Shown piece by piece: positions 49,201 through 62,904 of a DNA stretch of 64,000 nt (within the stretch, counting starts at the first letter, position 1; each line of letters starts with the position of its first letter). The notes beneath the pieces were generated by a model, which was not told the origin of the DNA, made no database searches, and saw only the letters and a program-made list of their open reading frames with translations. A program made the position numbers and the translations under genes. The stretch lies in the NCBI RefSeq assembly GCF_949628265.1, contig NC_088786.1:30835681-30899680 (forward strand), given 5' to 3'. This stretch comes from Cloeon dipterum. Its lineage: Eukaryota > Arthropoda > Insecta > Ephemeroptera > Baetidae.

Positions 49201-52200
49201 GGGGTAATTGTGAGAAACTGCGGCACAAAAATGTCATGGAAAATGACGCATTTTATCCTCTCATAGGTACCATCAATTTCATTTTACACACAATAAAGAA
49301 CTCTCTGCATTTAGGCCACAGATAAATTAGCACAATATAAATTGCGCTATTTCGAAATAGAAAGACGACATCTGTTCGCTGCCACTATAATCACAATCAT
49401 TTATACGAGAGCATTTAATGCGCAAACAAATCGATTCGCCTGCATCTCAACAATCGAGTGCATAAATCCACCAATTAAACAATTGACCTTGCAGAACAAT
49501 CGGTTCATTTAATTAGCCTCCCCATGCAGCAGCAGACAGACAGTTGGACGTGTTGAAGGGTTGGAGCTGCAGCTGGCGAAACGTGCTTAATGAGCAGCAA
49601 CAAGCACCCTCGGTCTATACCAATTAACCCCGCGACCACTCGAACTGTCTCTGTATGATCAATTTTTCAATTCGAGCCTCTCGAAACGCGACGCATTTAC
49701 TCTCTTGAGAACTAGAGCGTACCTCCCCCTTAACAACTACATATTATTTGTTATTATTGCTTGACATTATTCAACCCCTTTTCCTGTGTGCTGGGCATGT
49801 TTCCTTTTCGTCTCGTGCCAACCGACGCCGCTTTCGATTTCGTCTGTCCCACGACCAAAAATAAAACGCGGCACCCTAGCTTTCGTCTAGCTCTCCCAAA
49901 CGGTACAAAATAAACCAATTCCAGCAGTCAAGTCTGCTCAATTCTCGGTATTAAGCAACGTCTCACATATCCGCTTGAAACTTGAGCATTGTTCTAAAAA
50001 TATGGAAGTCGAACAGAAGTATTTTTTGGATGGAGTCGGGACGTTGAATACGTGGGCCGAGATTTTCCTTGTCGAATTTGTTTTTTTACATATGCATGCA
50101 CGCCGTAAAATAGTAACAACATGGCTGGGCCATTAAAATCCGGTGTGTATTAATGGTGTGGCAAGCACGCCACCGACGCCGCCACGCACGGGACGTATAT
50201 GTATGAATCGTCGGCGCCTATACCTTATGCCGCTTATTTTTGGACCAGTGGCGCGTACAAAAAAGAATATTGGCTCTCGTCAATCCGGATTTCACACCAC
50301 AGGTTTGCGAGCTTCACCTAATACGGGCGAGTTAAAAAATTTAATCTTAGAGCTGTGAATATATTAACGGCGAGAGTTTATTTCTTATTGTAAATCTTAG
50401 CTTATAGCCAAAAGTCTATTCAGGAAATCGGCAGTGACTGCTGACAAAATTGGCAATAAATTCTCTTTAATACAGACACAAAACGACACGGGTGTGAATA
50501 TCACAAATCCCTGTGTGTGACTGTGTCGCTTTACGAGTACTTATTGCCAAATAGTCGGCGTTTGTATTGCGACTTCAAAGACCGGTTGAAAAGAAAGGCA
50601 AAAAAGGGAACATGTAAAACGGCGATAGTGCCAAAGTAGTCTGTAGCTTATTCTCCGCGAGCGGACGAGTGGAGGTCGCAGGTCAACCACTTCCATGCAT
50701 AATTATGAGCCCGCCGCCTCTCTTGGCTCCTTTGGCAGATGCTGTTTATGTGAGCCATTCGATGCGCCGTCTGCTGAACGAAAAGCGAGTTTGCCCGCAT
50801 CAGGATTTGTTCCGATCGAAAGGCTGAAACTGGCGTGAAGCACGTGGCAATTAAAATTCAATTTTGATCCTACAAGGAATGATTTTTCAACCGTGAAATT
50901 CTGCGTATGCTTGGTAATTAATTGTCCTCAAATTAATTTGAAGCTGACGAATAAATTAAAATTATCCTCCGTGAGGTACGTATAACCCACGAGATATTTA
51001 ATTGACAGCCCATTAGTTACGAATTTTATTACATTGAAACTATTTTAAATGTGACCTGGCCTCATTTTCAATCGATATAATGGCTAACATTTTCTATTTC
51101 AATTTTTTTTGCTTTTTTGATCAAGAAAAATGACTCTGAGAGAAGCAACAACTTGAAGTATAAAAATATTTTAGTATGCCGAGTACGTTTGGTAAATTTT
51201 TCTAATCAAATGTCCTCTATGGAACGTCAAGGAAAAAAGCTCGCTGGTATTGAAAAAAGTGCAAACTTGCTGACTGCCCAAAGGCCGTTGATAAAACTAA
51301 CGAAACGGAGCCTCCATGATCAATTCCAGTCACACAAGGCGACGCAGACAAATCCTTCTGCAACCCCTTGAGGCAATTGGGTCTCTAATTCGTGCGTCTG
51401 AGGGGCACTCGAAAAGCAAAGACGACGGGCTGTTTCGTTGAGCAAAGCGGACCAGGAAGTGGTCTAATTTATGTGTCTGCTGCTCGCGGAGGGACCGAGC
51501 CAAGCAAACTAGCTGCGCGCACAAAAGACATGGCCGGCTATTGATTTTGCTGCGCTCTCGGAAGTCGTGTCGGTCCGTCCGTTCTGCCGATTCCACACAT
51601 CTCGGCACGCAGTACTGCTGAAAGACCCTTTTCCTCGCGAGATGCAACTCACAAGGAGCAGTCGCAGCCTCCAGGCGCGTCGGATTATCTTTCTTTCCGC
51701 AAAGTTTGTTGCCCGCCAAAGTTTCGCAAGGGTGCCCAGGCCGCGTAATGGGATCGCAGATTTCCCCGACGACAAAAAGTTTGCCACACGCCAACCTTAA
51801 TTATCGGCTTTGCTGCCTGCGTGCATTTTGAGTCAATCGCCGTGAAAGTTTGCGTTCGGGAAATTTGTTTTGTCCTTAAACTATTTTCGATTTGTTCAAA
51901 TCGAAGCTGATAATAGAGGTAGTAAATCGTTGACAAGAAAAACATTTAAACCAGTTTCTCTCCAATCGATTCAATTTTTATTTTTTAAACATGATTTTTT
52001 GACAAGTAAATTAATCAAAACATACATTCCCAATCGATTTCTTCATCAACTTGAGCCGTTTGAATATCTTAGCAACTCTTACGCCCACCACCTCGATTTA
52101 TGCTCGAATCGCAGAAGTTCGACTCGAGCTCGCCTTCGAAAACTACTTCATGTTCCTCTCCCAATCAGCAATTAAGAGAAAGAACCCTGTTCAACGCAAA

Positions 52201-53442
52201 GAAAACATGTCCAAGGTATTTTTATTGGGCGGAGTTCACGGCGCGGGTCAGCGTCACGCATCACATGTATTTACATAGGACGTTTACATTAACGATCACA
52301 TGGTTTCTTATTATTCTCAAATGGACAAGCAAGCGCCTGCTTGAATCATTATTTTTAATTCCTCTCCGAACTGACACTTGGAAATGATGAGCGACATCAG
52401 CAGAGTGATCCTCGCCTCTTTAATTAAGCCGCAGACGGATGCTGCTCAATGAAAAAGAGAGACATCAAGCACCGTGGCGCCTCGAGCATCGAGAATTGAA
52501 ATTTCTTTGCGCACGATTGGCCCTTTCAATGATAAGAACTTTTAGTACTCATTCACAAATTGATCTGGCGCTCACTTAGCTTTTCCCACACAGATTTTAT
52601 ATCAGCTCCAGCAGCAGAGTCTCAATTACACTTGAGAGGGAACTTTTTAATGGAAGGTTAAATTTGCCATTCTTTTCGAAACGTGCCAGTAAGAATTCAA
52701 TTTCCCAGGAATACTCATTCAAAGTTGTTAAATAACCTGCTTTTTGTGACTTATTGGAATCTTGAAATCATTAAGTTTACAGTTTCAAACTTCTGTAAAA
52801 ATTAATTAAACAGTCCCTCTTTTCCTGGAAAAATCCATACTAGAAAAATTGATGCTTGCGAAGGAAAAATACTTGAAAAGCCCGAAAAGCCTAATTTTAT
52901 TAATGAATTAAATTACATTTTCGGTCGGGTTTTTGCTCCTTCAACTCTACAATCTTGTTCCGAATTTCCTTAGCCGTAGCAAAACGTTCTCATCAATAGC
53001 GGGGGAAACGGAGCACCAAAACCAATTTCCCTATAACGCCGTTTTTGTTCATTTCCCACACGAGTCCTCGCGTCATCGTTACTCGGCGTGCACTTTGTGA
53101 GTGCACCAAGGCAGCCGGAATTTAATTAAGCGTCGAAAATCCTAGTCTGACGCTGAAGCTGCGCTTTCGTAAAAGAGAGCAAGGAGCCGAAATTACATGG
53201 CGTTAGAGAAGAAAGACGGATAGTAAAGGAAAGGAGAGAGAGGGAAGAAGTGAAACGAGTTCTCTGTGACTGAGAGTCGAAGGCGTCGTCGCACAAATTA
53301 ATTTCAGAAATCTGTTTTCTCGTCGAGCGCGCTTTGGAACCAATTTGCCGCGGGATGTTGCCCGACGAGTGAAGCTCTTAATTTTCTCCTTATTCTCGCA
53401 GGAAGTTACAAGAAGAAGCGACTCTATCAAGGGGCAGAATTT

Positions 53443-53459
53443 CGCTAAGTCACTTAGCG
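53443..53459. other. 17-bp palindrome CGCTAAGTCACTTAGCG
   Basis: Perfect 8-bp arms around a single central C in the CadN intron. The symmetry is that of a dimeric bZIP/Maf-like site. Function inferred only. Confidence 0.5.
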
Positions 53460-55093
53460 CCACCGTGATGGGAAACAATGAATACGCTTTTAAGAGCTCA
53501 GAACTAATGGAATAGAAATTTAGCAGGAAATTTCTAATCGTGAAAATGCCGCTAATCTTCCAACACGGAGTCCTAGTTTCCTGTGTACGAAAACTCCCAT
53601 TCAGTGTCTCCCTCTCTCACAAACACCTCGTCTCATTTATCGAAATATCTAAAGATCGCATCAACAGCGCGGCACAAAAGAATTTTCAGCTCGATCGCAG
53701 TTTTGTCGAGAAATCTCTCAATTTCTGTGCTTTTTGTGCTCGATCACATAATTCAGAGTGTTGGCTGGGACGCTATTATTATGATTACGACACGGACAAT
53801 GCAGACGAAACTCCCCTCCCGACGTGAGTAGTGAGGCATGACAGTGACGTCACCAGAGACACTTTGTGGAGCATTTGGTCGAATTATTTATATATCAGGG
53901 GTGCAGCCGCGGCAGCAGCCAGACGCTTTGTCGTAACCAAAAGAGAGATGATCTGCAGAAAAAAATATACTTTCGAACGATTGCGCCCGCGTGCCTTGTT
54001 CTGGGGGACGCGTGAGCATTCCACTCCAGGGGTGGTCCACACGCTCGGCTGGAACAAATTTTCATATTTGCTGCGGACGAGACGACACTTCTCGCTCAAA
54101 TGGCACTCGGAATGTCACTAAATCATGTGGTTATTGCTGCATTCCGGCTCAATGGATATCGGTCTGAGCAGTGAAATGCAAAAAGGGAGAGTTTGAAATG
54201 CCATAGTCCTTTTTATTGCCGAGTAAAATTGAGTTTGTCTGCGGATCTCACTTTTTTTGCGGTGGCTAATATTACCTAATAAAATACCTCTGAAATGTCG
54301 TGTATGAAATTTATTTCCAGCTGGAAATCAACCGATTGGCATTTTGTCATTTCCATGACTCGCTTTTTGCCTTTTCTAAGGAGCTTACAGTCAGGCAGAC
54401 ATGTTTCTTTGAGAATATTAGCTTTGAATTTAATGCGAGTTTGAAATGTCTGAAGTTGGAAATGGATGGAGCTGTAACGTCTCTCGAAATCTTGAGTCCC
54501 CTCTCTTTTAGCTTTCACGAACCCTCATCCCCCTTTCTTCTTTTGTCAAGAGAAAGACCCTCTAATTTCTCTCACGTTTTCGTGCCATTTCCCTGATTGC
54601 TGGTTGGCAACGCGCTGTTCTCCATTTCCGATAATTCCCTGGTTGGATCAGCGCCATTACATACCGCTCTGACGGAGCGCTTGATGTTGAGCTCACAATA
54701 TGCAGCGCGGCAGAAAGTGGAAAAAGGGCCTGCGAAGTGCATCGACGCCGCAATAATCAGAAATCAATAAAACGATACGCGCGCCGAGCCGGTAATTGAG
54801 TTGCCGATCTGCACAGCTCACGTCACATGTCTGCGCATAAATAGCCGGCTTCGCTGCAAATTTGTACGCCATGTACTTTCGCATGTGTGAGTTAACACTG
54901 CGGCGGCATCGGCACAAATTTGAGAAATTGACACTGCATATATGTATCTATCAAAAGCTGAATGAATAGTGAAAGTTGCAAAACACAATAGTATATATCC
55001 AAACGCCGCCCCTGAACATGACGATTTGTATTATTTCTGATTTTCCCTTCACCAATGCCTGTTTTTTTTGCGAAATTGTTTTTTAATGTAATA

Positions 55094-55116
55094 AACTGGA
55101 CCAAAAAGGTCCAGTT
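55094..55116. other. 9-bp stem, 5-nt loop hairpin
   Basis: AACTGGACC and GGTCCAGTT flank a loop of five A residues in the CadN intron. No U-run or gene context explains it. Confidence 0.6.
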
Positions 55117-58100
55117 ATTCCTCATTTATAAAAATTCAAATGGTTGATCAAACAAATGATACCCTGCCAGCTGCCAGAGAGACAGTTTTGCTCTAAACAT
55201 AATCCATCAAATTTAACAGCGAAATGCACCTTATCTCATCAAAGTCCTGTTAATTTCGGCGCATTGATTGATGAGCTAATTTCCCCTTTCTGCTTCTTGT
55301 TCTCTCGAGACGTATATTTAATGGCATTCGAGCAAACTGGACATAAATTTCGAAGTGAATGCTGCTCGCGGACGTGTTTGCCCAGCAGTTGCAGTCGGCA
55401 TACAAATGCACCGGCAGCGCACTGCAAATTACGCCGCCAGCGGCGCAGCGCAGGCAGCCAGAGCATGTTAATAATTGAAAGGTCAGGAGCAGAATGGCAT
55501 ACAGCTCTGCAGAGATGCTGGGCGTTTTCCTCTGGATCGCGCGGGGGCGAGCAAATGGAAAGTAGCTGGAAAATTGCGTAGGGGTGTGCCATAGAGATTT
55601 CATTTGGGAACGAATTCTGCGTCAAAACGGTTATTACAAGCGGGAAAAGGCAATTTATAGCATTCATAATGAGCTTTCACAGGAAATTGCATTTTTAAAT
55701 TTTCATCATTTACTCCATAGCCCTTTGACCGAAGCCTCTAAATGATACCAAATATTTTTCACAGGCCAGGAGTTGTAATTTTGAAGCTTTCACTGGAATT
55801 GAAAAATTCCTTTTTCCCTAAATCTCATTCTTACACTTTTAAAATCTAATTAAAATACAGACTGAGTCGGTTCTATAATTTTATTTTAAAATGGCAATGT
55901 GGTGCAAGAAACCGGACAATCTGCTTTCCTATATATTTCGAGGCCCTATAGTTTCATTCGCGCACTCAAGTGAGCGATTTAAGCCATGCTACGAGCTGTA
56001 GAAATGAAAGTGCTCGCAAAACGGTTAATGGAATAATCTGAAGCTTCCACGCAATTGCGCCTTCATCTCTCTACTGAAACGCGACATTATCACGCCAGCC
56101 TGGGAGACGTAAACAGAATTAAAGTGCGCTACTGAAAAAATCGATGCACACGCGGTGAGTGAGCGAAGTCAGCGTAGTTTTATCGCCATCGTCGCATTCA
56201 TTGTCGCAGACTTTATTAACCCATTTAGCAGATTTAAGGCGCGTAAACCGGCAAACAGAAGGGCTGAAACGCCACCCCTATTTACAAATGCTGCGTGAAT
56301 ATCTTTTCCCTTGGCGGCCGTATGGAGTATGACCCAAATTATTGCTCCCCAGCCAAGTGTTATTCATTCAGTTACTCGCCTATAAAATAAAACACGCACT
56401 GTATGCAGATGAGGGGCGCGTTAGGAGGGGGGCACGCGATGATGCACTGCTGCACCGGCTTGGCTTTGGCTTTTTCGTCCCCTTAGCCAGACGCCCTTGC
56501 ACGCTCTCACTCACCCCACAACTCCTCTGCAGCCGCCAATGTCGGGGCGGCGAATCGATCACAACTCTGCGAAAGACGAGGGTGGCAAACGCATCCATTT
56601 CGCTGCGTTTTCCTACATTTCGCACACGTCTGTTGCTCGGCAGCACGGCTTGCGTTTCTCTCGAGTACTTGGAAAATATGCTCGCACGAATCGGCAGACG
56701 AGCTTTGCATGACGGGGGTGGGTTTTTAGCTCGTGATTTTTATTAGGTGCCATAAATATCGGTCGTAAAAGATAAGATCGGACGAAATCCTTCTCACCCG
56801 TCAGAGAAGTGGTCGCTGCCGTTTCTCCTGGAATTGAATTTTTTGCCCTCTCGCTCACTGGACTCTAGAGTGATATCATTCGGGGGTTAGGTAAATTGCG
56901 TTTACTTTTCGGAGTGGGCGATTCCTCTTCTTTGATGCGAATATAATTGCGTTGCAGAGTTTTTGTGCCGCAGTCTTGCTTCAAAAGGAAAATATTATCC
57001 ACGGTTCCCCCTGATGGAATATTTTTTGAGAGGGATAGCAATAAAATTACTTCTTTTCCTTTTCTTCGTCTGAACGCAATGGTAGATTGGTATTCTCCCT
57101 TCGTGTATATTGGAAGTTGTTATCAAGAAGGTAGGAATAGGAAATAAAAAAGGCTGTTGGACTATCTAACATATTTTCTGTTCTTGTATACTATTGCCCG
57201 CATCCGTTTTTATTGGCATCGATTATTTTTTACGTTAAGATCAAGTTTTCAGTATTAAATTTACGATAAAAACCAATATATTACATTTTTACGGCAGTTG
57301 TAAATTAGAAAAGAAAGATATTCTCACAGAGCACGCTTTTCAACTATCGAGCTGTAATGCAGTGACTGGAATGATTTTATCTCAAGGAGAATCCAGCTGG
57401 GCCTTCAATCAGAATTAGCGCAGCAACCTAATCGGCCGAATTCGCTATCAATCCGACATCCTTCTTGTTGCTGCTTTAATTAGAGTATTGGTGGTGGTGC
57501 GGTCGGGCGAATCGACCTTTTAGGGGAAAAGTCAGGCGGAGGAACGCTCACGGGTTGATACATTATGTACCAGTCATCTGACGTGGAATAAATCTCCTGA
57601 CACGAGTAACAAATCTCGCCAAATAAGGCGGCCGTTCGCCTGCAGAGCAATTTCTCTCGACGTCCGGAAAGCTTGGAATTAATCAAACGGGCGCACGCAA
57701 ATAAATAGCGGGGTTAATATTTCAGTAATCACTGCTAATGCAGCTGTTCGCTTTTTCCTTTCCTCCAAGCGTGCGTGCGGCCGATATTAAAAAAACACAC
57801 AAAAACATTTGCCGCGCTGTTATTAATTACTCGACGGCGGTCGCATGTTTCGTTTGTTAACATCATTACTGGCAATTAGTGTATGGTCAGATAGAGCTGC
57901 GTAATGGTGTTACTTTTTTAATCTCTTTGGATAACAGCCGGCGAAGCAGTCATTACGCCAAATGATAATGCGTTTCGGCCGCAGTCTTTGCGGAATTCCG
58001 CAGCTTCGAAGAAATTCTTATAAATGCGAATTCCGTTGCTAATAGACACTGGCGTGGTTTTGAGTTCAAGAAATTTCTAATGCCACAACGCGTGCAGGAT

Positions 58101-61100
58101 GGAACTGGAGATTCGTGAACATATGCACCGCGTTATTATTTTAAAAATTTCAAGTATACACACGTGGAAAACATAAGGGATGCGGCACTATTGAATTAAT
58201 CACAGGATCAAACTTTTGAATAATGCATTTGCAGATTTATTGGCACCATGCACGCTTACCTAGGTTGGCAGACCGGTCTCTCGTTCAATCGGATATTTGC
58301 AAAAGCGTTTTTTTGCAATAATAATAACTCAATTCACGCCTATCGCGCTCAGAACCCATTTGAGAATGTGCACTTCTCTTTGAGTTATTATTACTGTTGG
58401 CGTAGGCGCGAGATCGCCACACCGAATTTACGACTGCCAACAAATTTACGAGGGGTGTGTATAAAAATATGATTGCTGCTCTCCATACAGCAGCATTGTT
58501 TCAGTACGGGTATGCAGCCAAAACTGCCCACTCGCAAATTGTTTATCTGCGACCGTAAAAATCGCAGATTTATGGAGATTTAGAAAGGGACGCCAGGCTA
58601 GGCGAGAAACAGACCCCGAAGTTGCAAAATAAAGACGGATGCGACACATTCCACCCCTAAACACGCGCGTTGAAACATTTATTTCAATTTCGACTTCATT
58701 ACAGAGCGAGACCAGCCAGCACAGTAAAGGAATTTCCTGCTTCCGAGCTGAGTTGAAACGAAAAGTGTGTGAGAATATTCAAATGCAGGCCGGAAGTGGC
58801 GCTGGCAAAGCGAAGCCGCGTCCGTTTGGTTTCAGGTCGAGTGTGACGCCGGTTGCCGACTTCGCACACTGGCACCGAGGGGGTGATGCTGAACGCGAGA
58901 CCAACATGTGTGTGCGTTCGTTACACCTGCTCGTGCAGAAGCGGCTATCTGGGGCGAAAACGCCATCAAAGCTATAATATACCTTGATAAAGCAGCCGCA
59001 ACGCGAGCAGTAAATATTTTATGCGCTTTCAGCAGCAGGCCTGACGCCGACAATGGAGCCATTTATTGACTGCCAGTGCAAATTTACTGCTGCAAGGAAG
59101 CAGAGTTAATTTTGATCCAGATTGTTTGCACAAAGAGGAACGAAGCTTTCCCGGAAGAAACTTGCATAATTCGCTTTCCTCTCCATTTTATTCGAAAACT
59201 GAATAACTAATTTTTACTGCAGCACTTAATATGCAAAATAACCATCAACCACTGTCGTATGCATGTATATTTTTTGCTTTTCTATCGCGATAAGCTCGGA
59301 TTATCACCGGTTCGCAGCCTCCGCTATCGGAATTTAATTACACACCGCGAGAGTGACAGTGATTTGCATTTGAATGTCGGTCGTGCCACCAGCGCTATCT
59401 CGCAATCCAAATCGACCGAACGTACTGAGAACGGCACACATATACGAACATTGGTTAACGGCGGATTGATATAGAAACCCGAGCGACATCGTTAACACGA
59501 GCTCCGCTAATTTCGCAGACACTGCGCCAGCGGGATGGGAAGAAGGAAAGCAACTAGCTTCACTGCAATTTCCTCTTCCTCCATTTAAAGTACGCCGAGT
59601 AATAAATGGCTGCATATAGAGTGGATGCGACAAAAATTTAAAATGCAAAATTCATTCAATATTTCGTTTGTTGCTTGTTCACTGAAAACGATATTTTCAT
59701 ATAAACATAATCAAATTACACAAATGCAAATCAAGAAAAAATTTCGGGTTCAAACTCTATTTTATTGAATCTTCTTTTTTGTTTTGATGAGTTATTTGTA
59801 ATGCGGCATTGCACACTAAATGGTCTTTTTAGAAGCGCAAAAACTGTTGCGCGTGTCGTAGCCAGCAAAATTGCTCCTGCTCTCGCATCTTGTTTCGATC
59901 CATTCCCCGCTTGCGGTGTCGGTACAACAGCTGGTGCGAAATGTGCAAACGTTTCAATTGCATTCATATTCGAAAATGAAAGAGTCGTCGACAACTGCTC
60001 TTTTGACTTTCGCCGCCGCACACCGTCGCCGGCGGCTGTTGAAATATTCATGCTACCGTCGGAGACCAGTCTAGTGGCTATACGAAGGTGATCGCAGTCG
60101 AGAGGAAAATTGTCTCCGCCTCACCTTTGCCCCTGAGCCTCGGCTCGCGCTCACAGGCGACTTCATCGCGTTGTGTGCAATTCGTCTGAGCAAACAATCG
60201 CGCAGCAGACGCTTTGTGCAACGCTTATCGGACACGAACGTTTGGGAATTGACGTTTCCATTAGCGGTTGTAAACGCCCTTGTCGGAGTGGCAGAAATAC
60301 GTACACGCACGCTGCTCTGCAAATGTGTATATGTTATGACGGATGCGATGTGAAAAGGGTTGGAGAGAGGCGTCAAAGAGTCGAAAGGGCTTCCAAACAT
60401 GTTTGCCTGTCATCCAGTGAAGTGGCGGAGGAATTGTTTTAGGATGGCCACTTTTAAAATTTCAGGGTCCGGCCGAAATTTCGTGCACATCCGTCTGAAT
60501 CGCAGATTCCGAAACTCTTTTCAAAGAGCTCGTGCAAAAGCAAAGCGGACTCCTGCGTCTTTGTGCCGGGCAAATCCTTTGGCGCAGCGAGCACCCAAAA
60601 CAAAACGCGTGAGTGGCCTTTGCGCCTGAAAGCGCCGTCGTCGCGCCTTTGTGCTTTGACCCAGTGCCATATCTGTGTGTATGTGTACGTGTGTTTATTC
60701 GCAACAAAGCCGAGTGGCAGTTGACCCTTGCCGGGGCTGAGAAGGCAGCCGGTGCCGATCAGGTAGATGTGCGCCCAAACACGCATGCTAGAGTCATAAA
60801 TTGTGCATACAGCCCCGCCTAATAAACGTCCAGCACTTGCCATCGATATGCCTGTTAAGCGGGCTGCGTAGGATTTGACTGACGCGCCTTCCAAAGTACG
60901 CAAGCTGCGCACCAAAACCAATAGTAAAAAGCTATATAGACTATCGTAAGTTAGAAATGAGTTTATAACCATTTGATTAAGGCACGTCCTTTAAAATATT
61001 ACAATTAGGTAAAACTTTCATGTAATTTGAAGCAAAAATCCAAAATGTCTAAATTTAAAAAATGTTTTGCATTCCAAAAACATCATGTCTTGTGTTGCTG

Positions 61101-62875
61101 TGGTACCTTTTCCTTTGAAACTCACTTTTACTTAAATTATTTATAACTTAATTTTATGCATAAATGGGCCTGGAATTTTTACTCCGCTAACGGGGTACAA
61201 CACGAGCACGGGGAGGCGATGCCGTAGGTACAGGCTCTCTTTGGTGCCACGGTCGGTGCGTGTGCAAGCATCCCCAGCCGTCGTCATGACGACCACTGCT
61301 CTCACGAGCCATCCATCTCTCACGCAGATACCTCCTCGGGCAAATGAAGGAGCAGTGTATATATATTCGCAATCTCGACCGCTTGTACAAGAAAAAGCAG
61401 CGGCAGCAGTGAAACGTCGTTGCGGCTTGGTGACCTGTCATTTGCGGGCTGGCTGACTCGATGAGAAAGCATAAGCGCTTTTTAAAGACCACACAGATGC
61501 TTTTGCTGCGGATGTACCTTACTTAACTGCACGGTTCATGTGTGTCTCTATATGTGCGATGGAAATGCTTATGTCGATTACTTTAGCTTCTTAGTGTGTG
61601 CTTCGGGGAAAATACCTGGAAGTAACTTTCTGAAGAATTTTAGAGATTACGCAGGAATTCTGGCTCTTGTGTTGGCTCAACTTAAGTTTCATTTGCAGAG
61701 CAAATGTGTTGCATCCGTTACCCACACAATAATTCAAAGGATTTTTTTGCAATAAGCTCATCCCTTAACATCAATTCAAAGTTCAATTGAAATTCACTTC
61801 AAAGGAAATAATTCAATCCGAGTTTCCTTGTTTTGATGGTGTACGCAAATGATGTAAAGCAGCCTTCCAAAGGATAATCTATAGAACTTTCCTGGGTTGT
61901 AATATGAATAATGCTCATTTTGTTCTCTCTACCTCAGTGAGAACCAACAAGTACCGCAGCACAGTTTTTTTCTCGCAGAAACACAAACAATGCGCTGGAA
62001 AACAAGCTTTCCTGGGATAAGGAAAACAACATCAATTACAAAATAGCCAGAGCTCCATTTAGTTTTCGACCATTGTACGGTTTCGTTTGGAGCGAGGCGG
62101 CAGGAGAAAAGCACGCACGGTCGATCGAAACGACGTAGCACTCATCCTCGGGAAATAGCCGTCTTAACGGCAATCGAATTTTCCGCCGTTGTTCCCAGCT
62201 TCAATGCAGGCTCGCTGGCCGAAAGAAAATATTATTTCTCTCGGATGACACATCAGAAGCGGGCGAAGCGAAAAAGCACTCGCTGCAAAAGCGACAGTCG
62301 CGTCGATTGCCGTATGTGTGACGGACATTTTATTTTTTTTTTGCGCACAGCAAACCCCGAGGGATCGTGGAATGAATCCGTACAAGCAGGCGATTTTGCA
62401 CGGCGCCCGTAAATTAGGTGTCCGCGTCTGACAGGGGTGTGTTATTTCAATTAGTCCTGAAAGACCGATTTCCATTCGAATCAATTTCGCCTCCAATACG
62501 GGCTAGTCAGCAGTTATGTTCCGCTGCCTGTGCAAATCCCGGCAGTTTGCAAATGTTAATTACTCTCCAAAAGCGGTGCGAGACCTTATGCAAACAAAGC
62601 CTGCCAACCCTTGAGCCGCATTCAGCTGCTAAATACAATAATTTCTCCAGGGGCAGATCGAATGGCTGCGCACGCCAGATCTGAAACTCCGCTGGTCGCC
62701 GAGCGTGCCTGTATGGCCGTCTCTGGGATACCTAAGCCGGCAAAAAAGTTCGCAAATCCTTTGCCCACACTCTCTGTCCAAACACCGCTCTCGCTCTCGA
62801 AATTTGCAAGCGAGAATTAAAGCATCGAGCCAGAGACAGAGAAAGAGAGAGGGTCTTTGTGTTTTGCCTGCTCTG

Positions 62876-62904
62876 CTTTCTTTCTTTCTTTCTTTCTTTC
62901 TTTC
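62876..62904. repeat. (CTTT)n microsatellite
   Basis: About seven CTTT units on +, following a purine-rich GAGA-containing stretch. Confidence 0.93.

Noticed and set aside
51330..51794. 154-residue frame on - in the CadN intron
   Set aside because: No recognisable domain, overlapping frames on both strands, no splice or poly(A) context.
57989..58002. 14-bp palindrome TGCGGAATTCCGCA
   Set aside because: Short, centred on an EcoRI-like hexamer, and expected occasionally in 64 kb.
60454..60972. 172-residue frame on -
   Set aside because: Low-information translation of a GC-richer patch; no family motif and no conserved start.
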